Part shown: one piece after another, positions 1-6,805 of the stretch
How positions within the stretch are numbered: the stretch's first letter is position 1
How the letters are laid out: the number at the start of each line of letters is the position of its first letter
Origin: CAG-390 sp045636385
Lineage (GTDB): Bacteria > Bacillota > Clostridia > Oscillospirales > CAG-272
Length of the DNA: 34,421 nucleotides
Direction: 5' to 3'
NCBI GenBank assembly: GCA_045636385.1
Contig: JAZTXK010000027.1
Span: 1-34,421, forward strand
Notes under the pieces: model-generated
What the model was told of the DNA's origin: nothing
The model's database searches: none
What the model saw: the letters and a program-made list of their open reading frames with translations, nothing else
Made by a program: the position numbers and the translations under genes

Positions 1-1
1 C

Positions 2-229
2 CCGTACGACGTTTTCGATGAGTTACCCGTAGACTACGTGTGCGATTGTAACAGAGAGAGAGTAGAGAGAGCGCTTGTGACCTTGGGAGAGCAGGAGCTT
101 TATAAAATGCTTGCGGAGCAGGTAGCCGAGGGAAAAGCGGAGGAGCTTGAGGTAAATTGCCGTTTCTGTGACAGAAAAGAGATATTCACACGCGCGGATA
201 TCGATAAAATGATAAAAAGGGCAAAATAA
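2..229 (+). CDS. hslO: Hsp33 redox-regulated chaperone, C-terminal fragment
   Basis: This is the C-terminal 75 residues of a gene that begins before the window. The reading frame is open from base 2 and ends with TAA at 227-229. It shows the zinc-binding redox switch of Hsp33: a CDC pair followed about 30 residues later by a CRFC (CxxC) pair, with the family's ERVERAL and LGEQEL segments between them. In the family these four cysteines hold zinc when reduced and form disulfides under oxidative stress, which unfolds the domain and switches on holdase activity in the cytoplasm. No terminator is visible directly downstream; the next elements are two promoters for the tRNA cluster. Confidence 0.9.
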   Translation, partial: PYDVFDELPVDYVCDCNRERVERALVTLGEQELYKMLAEQVAEGKAEELEVNCRFCDRKEIFTRADIDKMIKRAK

Positions 230-265
230 AAAGGTTAAAATTTCAAAAAAATTAGAAAAATAGTA

Positions 266-294
266 TTGACAATAATAATTGATTGTGATATAAT
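266..294 (+). promoter_or_regulatory. Sigma-A promoter P1 upstream of tRNA cluster
   Basis: A consensus -35 TTGACA (266-271) and -10 TATAAT (289-294) are separated by exactly 17 bp, with an extended -10 TGa just before the hexamer. It is the outer of two tandem promoters ahead of the tRNAs. Confidence 0.85.
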
Positions 295-359
295 AATCAC
301 CGTCGACGGCGATGGAAGTCAAAACTTGAAAAAAATTAAAAAAAGTTTTCGAAAAGGTA

Positions 360-388
360 TTGACAAACAGAAAATGATATGATATAAT
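360..388 (+). promoter_or_regulatory. Sigma-A promoter P2 upstream of tRNA cluster
   Basis: TTGACA (360-365), a 17-bp spacer and TATAAT (383-388) with extended -10 TGa. The -10 ends 25 bp before the first tRNA. The A-rich stretch leading into this promoter resembles that before P1, suggesting a local duplication. Confidence 0.88.
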
Positions 389-413
389 ATCAAAGTCGCC
401 GCGAGGTGATCAT

Positions 414-489
414 GGGAGCATAGCTCAGCTGGGAGAGCATCTGCCTTACAAGCAGAGGGTCATAGGTTCGAGCCCTATTGTTCCCACCA
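414..489 (+). tRNA. tRNA-Val (TAC)
   Basis: Cloverleaf with acceptor stem GGGAGCA pairing TGTTCCC, anticodon stem TCTGC/GCAGA around loop CTTACAA (anticodon TAC), a GGTTCGAGCC T-arm and an encoded CCA end. It is the first tRNA of a four-gene cluster. Confidence 0.96.
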
Positions 490-493
490 TGAT

Positions 494-570
494 GGCCCGG
501 TAGCTCAGTTGGTTAGAGCGCCAGCCTGTCACGCTGGAGGTCGTGGGTTCGAGCCCCATCCGGGTCGCCA
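494..570 (+). tRNA. tRNA-Asp (GTC)
   Basis: Acceptor GGCCCGG pairs CCGGGTC. The anticodon stem CCAGC/GCTGG holds loop CTGTCAC (anticodon GTC). The T-arm GGGTTCGAGCCCC and CCA are encoded. It lies 4 nt after tRNA-Val. Confidence 0.96.
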
Positions 571-593
571 TCAAAATACAGCCCTTGCTGTAT

Positions 594-669
594 GCCTCTG
601 TAGCTCAGTTGGTAGAGCAGGGGACTGAAAATCCCCGTGTCGTTGGTTCAATTCCGACCGGAGGCACCA
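594..669 (+). tRNA. tRNA-Phe (GAA)
   Basis: Acceptor GCCTCTG pairs CGGAGGC. The anticodon stem GGGGA/TCCCC holds loop CTGAAAA (anticodon GAA). The T-loop is TTCAATT and CCA is encoded. It is the third gene of the cluster. Confidence 0.95.
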
Positions 670-672
670 CCT

Positions 673-748
673 GCGGATTTAGCTCATTTGGTAGAGCGCA
701 ACCTTGCCAAGGTTGAGGTGGCGGCTTCGATCCCCGTAATCCGCTCCA
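673..748 (+). tRNA. tRNA-Gly (GCC)
   Basis: Acceptor GCGGATT pairs perfectly with AATCCGC. The anticodon stem CAACC/GGTTG holds loop TTGCCAA (anticodon GCC). T discriminator and encoded CCA. It is the last tRNA before the terminator. Confidence 0.95.
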
Positions 749-750
749 AA

Positions 751-785
751 AAATTCCGAAAGCAAAAACTTTCGGAATTTTTTTA
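751..785 (+). terminator. Rho-independent terminator of tRNA cluster
   Basis: A 12-bp stem (751-762 with 769-780) closes a CAAAAA loop and runs into a T tract at 778-784, immediately after tRNA-Gly. Confidence 0.92.
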
Positions 786-786
786 T

Positions 787-952
787 CCAAGCCGCAGGCT
801 TGGTATATCATCACGCGTAAGCGTGTATATCATTGCCGAAGGCGTATATCATCACGCGCAAGCGTGTATCTCCTGCGGCTTGATGATATACAATGCTTCG
901 CATTGATGATATACCGCAACAAGTTGCGGATGATATACACGCCTTCGGCGTG
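787..952. repeat. Array of seven small hairpins joined by TATATCAT / ATGATATA linkers
   Basis: The stretch is a chain of short palindromes separated by an 8-nt linker. Left half: CCAAGCC/GGCTTGG (787-803), CACGC-gtaa-GCGTG (812-825), GCC-gaa-GGC (835-843), CACGC-gcaa-GCGTG (853-866), each followed by TATATCAT or a near variant. Right half: AATGC-ttc-GCATT (892-904), CCGCAA/TTGCGG (914-929) and ACGCC-ttc-GGCGT (939-951), each preceded by the reverse complement ATGATATA. The whole is thus also one large imperfect inverted repeat, and CCTGCGGCTTG at 872-882 can pair with the first unit. It has no coding potential. It fills most of the gap between the tRNA terminator and the next gene. Function unknown; candidates are a mobile palindromic repeat or a structured RNA. 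Confidence 0.85.
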
Positions 953-1001
953 ATTTTTTGTCGAGTGGAGCTTGACTGCATTCATATAAACTCTTTTTTG
1001 G

Positions 1002-1029
1002 ATCCGTCCTTACCGAGGACGGATTTTTT
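1002..1029 (+). terminator. Intrinsic terminator
   Basis: The stem ATCCGTCC (1002-1009) with GGACGGAT (1017-1024), a 7-nt loop and a T6 tract. It lies between the hairpin array and the next promoter. It may end a short unannotated transcript from the array region or be a second terminator for read-through from the tRNAs. Confidence 0.8.
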
Positions 1030-1049
1030 CATTAAATTCCCCGCACTCC

Positions 1050-1078
1050 TTGACACTCCGCTTTACTTATAGTATAAT
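1050..1078 (+). promoter_or_regulatory. Promoter of the six-gene glycan-type operon
   Basis: TTGACA (1050-1055), a 17-bp spacer and TATAAT (1073-1078), 28 bp before the ATG at 1107. This placement excludes an upstream start for the first gene, which would lie inside the promoter. Confidence 0.87.
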
Positions 1079-1106
1079 TAAGATAATAAAATTGAGGAGC
1101 CCCGTC

Positions 1107-1700
1107 ATGCGATACGTAAATCAGCTTGAATACCCCCATCTTCCCTACCCCACCAAGATCAAAAAAGCAGACGTTCCCGAGGAAAAGAAGAAGACCACCG
1201 TCAGAAGCTCGGGCTGTGGGCTTTGCTGTGCCTGCATGACCGTTGATTTGCTGACCGATAAATCGCTTGATATCGAGGAATGCGTGCGCATTTCGGAGGA
1301 ATGTGGTGCAAATCACGGCGTAGGCACGGATATGTCGATCCTCGGCCCCGTTATTGCGGAAAAATTCGGGCTCTCCTACTCAAAGACCAACGATCTCGGC
1401 GAAGCGATCGCTCATCTGCGCGCGGGCGGTGCTATCATTTCGCACGTCGGCATTCCGAAGGATGCAACCATCGGTCTGTTTACCAAAAGCGGACATTACA
1501 TATCCCTGATCTCCACCGACGGCGAGGAATTCTGCATCCTCGATCCCTCCTGGTCTGAAGAAAAATATAAAATTCCCGAAAGGCTCGGCAGAGTCAACGA
1601 GGATAACTACCCTTATCTCTACTGCGACGTCAACACCGTTCACAGCGAAACCAAGCCGGGAAAAACAAAATATCATCTTTTTGCAAGAAAGAGGAAATAA
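1107..1700 (+). CDS. C39-like (papain-fold) cysteine peptidase domain protein
   Basis: A 197-residue protein. The ATG at 1107 is chosen because GAGGAG lies 8 nt upstream and the promoter is just beyond. The core carries a papain-like triad of the peptidase C39 type: SSGCGLCC with candidate nucleophile Cys37, TKSGHYI with His130 and LDPSWS with Asp146. This order and spacing fit the C39-like family, which includes double-glycine leader peptidases and many uncharacterised single-domain proteins. No signal peptide, membrane segment or ABC transporter domain is present, so a cytoplasmic role is likely. It is the first gene of a run of glycan-type enzymes and its stop is 1 nt from the next ATG. 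Its substrate is unknown; amide or peptide cleavage is inferred from fold only. Confidence 0.7.
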   Translation: MRYVNQLEYPHLPYPTKIKKADVPEEKKKTTVRSSGCGLCCACMTVDLLTDKSLDIEECVRISEECGANHGVGTDMSILGPVIAEKFGLSYSKTNDLGEAIAHLRAGGAIISHVGIPKDATIGLFTKSGHYISLISTDGEEFCILDPSWSEEKYKIPERLGRVNEDNYPYLYCDVNTVHSETKPGKTKYHLFARKRK

Positions 1701-1701
1701 A

Positions 1702-2808
1702 ATGAGCAGCTTTGGAATAAACGTATTTGATTTCGGCGCAAAAGGCGACGGAATTACAGACGATACCGCGGCTATTCAGGCGGCGATCAACCACGCGGCA
1801 GAGCGCGGCGGAGGCAAGATACTTTTCCCCTACACCAAGGGCGGATACCGAATCGCCTCGCCCGCGATCGAAGAATACGAAGGCAAGCCTCTCCGCGCGC
1901 AGCTTATGATTCCACCCGGAGATGCCAACATTATGCTCGAGGGTGAAATGCCCTGCAAGATTCTCAACGCCTATATCGTGCGCAAGCTCGATTCGGTAAA
2001 GGATAACTTTGAGCCCACCTGCTTTGCGGAAAAGCCTCTCGGCTATAACAATACCCGAATTTTCTCGGATTGGGATGCTCCCGAGGAGCACGACGGAACG
2101 GCGCGCCCCTATTCCATCCTTGCCGCGCCCGAGGGCACGAGCTGCAAGGGAAAATTCAGCGTCTCGCAGTTTTCGATAGCAAATCTCGATTTCCGCGTTC
2201 CGATGCGTCACGATAAGATGTATCCCACGCAATCTGCGGTCAACCTTCAGAACGTAAGCCGCGTTCATATCTGCGACAGCCATTTTGCGCTATTAGAAAA
2301 CGTCGGCGACACTATCCTCGGCAAGGAGCTTCTTCACAATCCCTGCCACACCGCGGGACTCATCCTTTCGGGCGACCAGAATGACAACAACGTCATTCGA
2401 AACGTCGGAGTTCAGGGCTACCGCTACGGTCTTGTTGCGGGCGAACACGTTGTTGCCGACTATCTCTACGTCCACAATTGCGAGGAAGGAATCACCTTCC
2501 ACGATTGCTCGCATCTTTCGGTCATCAACCATATAGTTGCACAGCACAACGCCGTCATCATCTCAACAGCCGATATCGATCTTTTCGGTATGCCGAAGGG
2601 ACCCTGCAACGTCGAGATCGGCACGCTCAATTTTGAATGCGGAACCGGACTCAGCCCCGAGATCTGTCAGCTTCAATACGGCGTCCGAGACACGGAGGGC
2701 AGACTTCGCGGCTCGCTCCGTTGGCATAAACCTTGGGGAAAGAAGGAATTCCCCACCCTCTGCACCGAAAAATTCAAGGTCACACGTTTTGGATACGACT
2801 CAATCTGA
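1702..2808 (+). CDS. Pectate-lyase-superfamily / GH28-like right-handed beta-helix protein
   Basis: A 368-residue protein starting at ATG 1702, one base after the previous stop, with AAAGAGG upstream. The N-terminus has the hallmark of the pectate lyase superfamily domain found in GH28 and phage tailspike proteins: NVFDFGAKGDGITDDTAAIQ, then a Gly-rich GGGKILFP segment. The central part is rich in short beta-strand turns with NNVIRNV, RYGLVAGEHV and HNCEEGITFHDCSH, as expected of beta-helix coils. There is no signal peptide, which is unusual for a polysaccharide lyase acting outside the cell. The operon context (esterase, propeller, GH32) suggests processing of imported oligosaccharides. The precise substrate cannot be assigned. 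Confidence 0.75.
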   Translation: MSSFGINVFDFGAKGDGITDDTAAIQAAINHAAERGGGKILFPYTKGGYRIASPAIEEYEGKPLRAQLMIPPGDANIMLEGEMPCKILNAYIVRKLDSVKDNFEPTCFAEKPLGYNNTRIFSDWDAPEEHDGTARPYSILAAPEGTSCKGKFSVSQFSIANLDFRVPMRHDKMYPTQSAVNLQNVSRVHICDSHFALLENVGDTILGKELLHNPCHTAGLILSGDQNDNNVIRNVGVQGYRYGLVAGEHVVADYLYVHNCEEGITFHDCSHLSVINHIVAQHNAVIISTADIDLFGMPKGPCNVEIGTLNFECGTGLSPEICQLQYGVRDTEGRLRGSLRWHKPWGKKEFPTLCTEKFKVTRFGYDSI

Positions 2809-2826
2809 TAAAAAGAGGTTACCGAT

Positions 2827-3480
2827 ATGATACAAGGAATCAACTATCTCGATCCGATACTGAACGAAATGGCTGCTAAATGGCCGAATAACAGAATTAT
2901 CAACGTCGTTTGCCACGGTCACAGCGTTCCATCGGGATATTTCGCAACGCCATTCGTCAACACCTTTTCCGCATATCCTCACCTGCTGCACAGAATGATC
3001 AAGGAACGCTTTCCCTTTGCGGTGACGAACGTCATCGTGACCGCCATCGGAGGCGAAAACTCCGTCAGCGGCGAGGTACGATTCGAGCGCGACGTTTTAT
3101 CCCATCGCCCCGATATTCTGACAATAGATTACAGCCTCAACGACCGCTCGGTCGGTCTTGAAGCATCCGAAAAGGCTTGGTGCTCTATGATCGAAAAAGC
3201 TTTGGAGCACGGAACAAAAGTGATCCTCTGCACGCCGACCTGGGATAACTCCTATTACAAGCAAAACGAAAAATGGGAGGCTCTCGTCCGCCACGCAGAG
3301 CAAGTAAGAATGCTCGCCGACCGCTACGATCTCGGTCTTGCCGACAGCTTCAAGGCTTTCGAAAAACACATTTCCGAGCCGAGTGATCTTGCAAAGTATC
3401 TTTCGCACGTCAACCACCCCACCGAAGCGGGACACGTGCTCGTTGCGGAAGAGATCGCTAAATATTTTATCGCACGATAA
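2827..3480 (+). CDS. SGNH/GDSL-type hydrolase, probable carbohydrate esterase
   Basis: A 217-residue protein with an AAAGAGG site 10 nt before ATG 2827. SGNH blocks are visible: nucleophile Ser33 in CHGHSVPSGY, oxyanion Gly75 in TAIGGENS, Asn105 in YSLNDR and the catalytic His197 in VNHPTEAGH. Two positions normally Asp are His: block I reads GHS rather than GDS, and the residue three before the catalytic His is His194. The family removes acyl groups from sugars or lipids. In this operon, deacetylation of an oligosaccharide is the simplest inference. No signal peptide. The gene lies 18 bp after the beta-helix gene and 17 bp before the next, consistent with one transcript. Confidence 0.8.
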   Translation: MIQGINYLDPILNEMAAKWPNNRIINVVCHGHSVPSGYFATPFVNTFSAYPHLLHRMIKERFPFAVTNVIVTAIGGENSVSGEVRFERDVLSHRPDILTIDYSLNDRSVGLEASEKAWCSMIEKALEHGTKVILCTPTWDNSYYKQNEKWEALVRHAEQVRMLADRYDLGLADSFKAFEKHISEPSDLAKYLSHVNHPTEAGHVLVAEEIAKYFIAR

Positions 3481-3497
3481 AAGGAAAGGAACTTGAT

Positions 3498-4568
3498 ATG
3501 AACGTAAGATTAGTCTGCGACCTGCCCCCGAGCGAGGGCAATCCGAGAAACAGTGAGGGTGCATTTCTCCGCGCTCCTTCGGGCGAAATACTGTTTGCTT
3601 ACAGCGCCTACTGCGGCACAAGCGGTAATGATCACGCCGCTTGCAACATCAAAATGATCCGTTCAGCCGACGAGGGCGAGAGCTGGTCCGAGCCCGAAAT
3701 GATCGCACCCGCGGCGTTTTTCGGCACGGAAAACGTTATGAGCGTTTCCGCACTCACTCTCACCGACGGCGCGCTCGCGTTTTATTTCCTTATCAAAGAA
3801 AACGACGGCACCTCCACCCTCGGAAGATCGGTCTCGCATGACGGAGGGGTGACTTTCACTCCCGAGCGCACCGTTTGGGACGTTCCGTCCGCCTATTACG
3901 TTATCAACAACGACCGCCTCGTCCGCACCTCGGACGGCAGAATAATCGCACCCGCATCCTATTATCCGGCTTATAAAACCAAATACGGCATTTATAATCC
4001 CGCTATAACCGTTCTGCTGATATCCGATGACGACGGCGTAACCTTCCGTATGCACCACAACGCACGCCTCTGCCACTCGGATCATATAAATCTCCAATAC
4101 GGTCTGCAAGAGCCGGGCATCATCGAGCTGTCAAAGGACGTTTTCTGGCTGTGGATGCGCACGGGAGCTTCGTATCAGTATCAAAGCTTCTCGGTCGACG
4201 GACTGCTCAGCTTCACCTCCCCCGAGCCAAGTATCTTCACCTCGCCCAATTCTCCGATGCAGATCGTGCGCTACGATGCAGAAACTCTTTACGCCATCTA
4301 CAATCCCGTTCCCAATTATAACGGCAAAGAAAAAACAAAATGGGGATGGGGCAGAACTCCGATAGTGATACGCAAGAGCATAAACAACGGCAAGACCTTC
4401 GGAGACCTCAATATAATCGAGGAGGGCGATCGCGGATTCTGTTATCCCGGCGTATTCTTCACCGCAGACGGCGCGATGCTCTGCGCATACTGCCGCGGAG
4501 GCGAAGAGGACGGCGCCTGCCTCCACCGTCTCGGAATTGCAAAATTCCCGCTTGACGAGATAAAATAA
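3498..4568 (+). CDS. BNR/Asp-box six-bladed propeller, sialidase-family protein
   Basis: A 356-residue protein with AAAGGAAAGGA upstream. Four Asp-box motifs (S-x-D-x-G-x-[TS]-[FW]) are visible: SADEGESWSE, SHDGGVTFTP, SDDDGVTFRM and SINNGKTFGD. This is the signature of sialidase-fold propellers. The classic FRIP motif of GH33 sialidases is not evident near the N-terminus, so the activity may be another glycosidase rather than sialic acid release. No signal peptide is seen. The stop is 1 nt from the GH32 start, suggesting translational coupling. Confidence 0.75.
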   Translation: MNVRLVCDLPPSEGNPRNSEGAFLRAPSGEILFAYSAYCGTSGNDHAACNIKMIRSADEGESWSEPEMIAPAAFFGTENVMSVSALTLTDGALAFYFLIKENDGTSTLGRSVSHDGGVTFTPERTVWDVPSAYYVINNDRLVRTSDGRIIAPASYYPAYKTKYGIYNPAITVLLISDDDGVTFRMHHNARLCHSDHINLQYGLQEPGIIELSKDVFWLWMRTGASYQYQSFSVDGLLSFTSPEPSIFTSPNSPMQIVRYDAETLYAIYNPVPNYNGKEKTKWGWGRTPIVIRKSINNGKTFGDLNIIEEGDRGFCYPGVFFTADGAMLCAYCRGGEEDGACLHRLGIAKFPLDEIK

Positions 4569-4569
4569 G

Positions 4570-5673
4570 ATGGACTACTCACAAAAATTAAAATATCATT
4601 TCAGACCGCAAAGAGGCTGGATCAACGATCCGAACGGACTCGTTTACTTTGACGGATACTATCACGTTTTCTATCAGCATGCGCCCGATTACGAGGTTCC
4701 GTGGCATCAGCCGATGCATTGGGGACACGCGCGGACGAAGGACTTTATCAATTGGGAGGAGCTCCCCGTTGCGCTTTATCCCGACCGCGATTACGATTCG
4801 GGTGGATGCTGGTCAGGCACGGCTACCGTCAAGGACGGCGTTCTCTATCTCTTTTACGCCTCAATCCGCACGCCCGAGGGATCGAAGCAAAAGATACAGA
4901 CGGTCAGCGTTGCTTATTCGAGAGACGGTATAAACTTCGAAAAATACGCCGGCAATCCCGTGATCGATCACTATCCCGCGGACGGCGGTCCCGATTTCAG
5001 AGACCCCGCGGTGTGCTTCATTGACGGCAAATATTACTGCGTAATGGCATCGGGCAATCCCGAAACGAAAACGGGAAGGCTTTTGCTTTACTCCTCCGAT
5101 GACCTTTTCGCTTGGAATTACATCGGCATTATGAGCGAGTGGCAGAACTGCAAGTATACCGAATGCCCGTCATTTATGCCCGTGGGCGATGGGGCTCTCC
5201 TGACCGCCTCGGTCTGTCCGCTTGAAGCAAGACACTACTTTTCCGTGATGTTCGGAAAGTTTGAAAATGCCAAATTCACGCCCGAATATCAATCAGAAAC
5301 AGACAAAGGTCCCGATCAATATGCGGGTCAGGTCTTTCGGGATCACAAGGGCAGAAGCATTCTGATCTCGTGGATCCCCGGCTGGAAATACAAAGGCTTT
5401 GCGGCATCCGATATCGGATGTATGTCCGTACCGCGCGAGATAAAGCTCTCGGACGGAGAAATCACCGCATACCCGATCGAAGAGGTGCGTCATCTGCTTC
5501 GGGACGAAGACGAGTCTGTAAGGCGCACCGAAAACGGATTCATCATCGAGCGCGACGGCAGAGAGCCCGTCGTATACACCGGCAAAATAAACGATCTCAA
5601 AATTCTGCGAGACGGCTACGTCGTTGAGGTATACGTCAACGGCGGTAAAGAAGTCTACGCCGCTCTGCTTTGA
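4570..5673 (+). CDS. GH32 beta-fructosidase-like enzyme with shortened C-terminal domain
   Basis: A 367-residue protein. All three GH32 catalytic motifs are present: WINDPNG with nucleophile Asp20, FRDP with Asp145, and TECP with acid/base Glu198. The enzyme family hydrolyses beta-fructosidic bonds in sucrose, sucrose-6-phosphate, inulin or levan. The five-bladed propeller fills about residues 5-305. The C-terminal beta-sandwich, usually about 150 residues in the family, is reduced to roughly 55, ending in VVEVYVNGGKEVY, which keeps the last conserved EVYVN strand. No signal peptide is seen, so it is probably cytoplasmic. The start lies 1 nt after the previous stop, and the next gene follows with an AAAGGAG site at this gene's stop. 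Confidence 0.88.
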   Translation: MDYSQKLKYHFRPQRGWINDPNGLVYFDGYYHVFYQHAPDYEVPWHQPMHWGHARTKDFINWEELPVALYPDRDYDSGGCWSGTATVKDGVLYLFYASIRTPEGSKQKIQTVSVAYSRDGINFEKYAGNPVIDHYPADGGPDFRDPAVCFIDGKYYCVMASGNPETKTGRLLLYSSDDLFAWNYIGIMSEWQNCKYTECPSFMPVGDGALLTASVCPLEARHYFSVMFGKFENAKFTPEYQSETDKGPDQYAGQVFRDHKGRSILISWIPGWKYKGFAASDIGCMSVPREIKLSDGEITAYPIEEVRHLLRDEDESVRRTENGFIIERDGREPVVYTGKINDLKILRDGYVVEVYVNGGKEVYAALL

Positions 5674-5686
5674 AAGGAGTTACGAT

Positions 5687-6757
5687 ATGATACAGCTCAC
5701 CGAACGAGAAAGAATGCTACGCACTTACCGCCGTCAGGAGATCGACCGTATTCCTATGATCGACAGCGCGTGGCGCGGAACTATCAACCGTTGGCACGCG
5801 GAAGGCATGCCGAAAAACGTCGCTTGGGAGGATTATTTCGGTTTTGACCGGGTAATTCGCATATGCCCCGACAACTCTCCGAGATTTGAAAGAAAAATAC
5901 TCGAGGAAACCGACCGCTACCGTATCGAAACAACGCCGTGGGGCGGAACGCAGAAGGTGTTCAATATTCTCGACTCGACCCCCGAGGTGCTTGAGTTTTA
6001 TTACGACACACCCGAAAAGTGGGAAGAAGCCAAGCGGGCTATGTATACCTATCACGAGGACAGAATTCCGTGGAAGTATCTTGAGAAGAATTACCCGAAG
6101 TGGAAGGCGGAGGGACGTTTTCTGCAGCTCGTTATCTGGTTCGGCTTTGACGTTGCGCACACACGTCTGACAGGAACAGAAAATATGCTTATTTCAATGT
6201 ACGACGATCCCGATTGGGTCACCGACATTTTCGATACTTACCTCAACACCTCGCTCGACCTCTGCCAGCGCATTCTCGACGCGGGATATGAATTTGACGG
6301 CATATTCTGGTATGACGATATGGGCTATAAGGGTTCTCCCTTCTTTTCGCCCGCCGCGTACCGCGAGCTTCTCAAGCCGTATCACAAAAAAGCCGTCGAT
6401 TGGGCGCACGAGCGCGGAATGGTCACCGAGATGCATTCCTGCGGATTTATCGAGCCCTTGCTTCCCGATATACTTGAAACCGGAGTCGAAATGCTCAATC
6501 CGCTCGAGGTCAAGGCGGGAATGGATCCCTTTAAGCTGAAAAAGCTCTACGGTGACCGCCTTGCCTTCCACGGCGGCATCAACGCGCAGATTTGGGATAA
6601 TATCGACCTTGTCAAGGCGGAAATGGAGCGAATCATTCCCGCAATGAAGGAGGGCGGCGGCTACGTCTTCGCCTCCGACCACTCGATCCCGAATTCGGTT
6701 TCATTTGAGAACATGAAGGAGATTGCAAGGCTCGCGCACGAGCTCGGAAAATATTGA
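5687..6757 (+). CDS. Uroporphyrinogen decarboxylase / MtaA-family protein
   Basis: A 356-residue protein. ATG 5687 is chosen over in-frame upstream codons because AAAGGAG (5673-5679) sits 7 nt away and overlaps the preceding stop. The sequence fits the UroD/MtaA/CmuA superfamily: an N-terminal LTERERMLRTYRRQEIDRIP segment, FDGIFWYDDMGY, and TEMHSCGF with His250 and Cys252. HxCG is the zinc-ligand pattern of corrinoid-dependent methyltransferases in this family and is not the substrate-binding arginine pattern of haem-pathway HemE. No corrinoid protein gene is near. Membership in a glycosidase operon suggests a role on a modified sugar, such as demethylation, but this is inference. Confidence 0.75.
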   Translation: MIQLTERERMLRTYRRQEIDRIPMIDSAWRGTINRWHAEGMPKNVAWEDYFGFDRVIRICPDNSPRFERKILEETDRYRIETTPWGGTQKVFNILDSTPEVLEFYYDTPEKWEEAKRAMYTYHEDRIPWKYLEKNYPKWKAEGRFLQLVIWFGFDVAHTRLTGTENMLISMYDDPDWVTDIFDTYLNTSLDLCQRILDAGYEFDGIFWYDDMGYKGSPFFSPAAYRELLKPYHKKAVDWAHERGMVTEMHSCGFIEPLLPDILETGVEMLNPLEVKAGMDPFKLKKLYGDRLAFHGGINAQIWDNIDLVKAEMERIIPAMKEGGGYVFASDHSIPNSVSFENMKEIARLAHELGKY

Positions 6758-6805
6758 TTTTAACAATAGGACAGTACAATATCTAAATAAACTGAGGAAC
6801 TTGCT

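Noticed and set aside
787..952. Possible CRISPR array
   Set aside because: The recurring unit is only 8 nt, the intervening parts are palindromes of 9-17 nt, orientation flips midway, and no cas gene is near.
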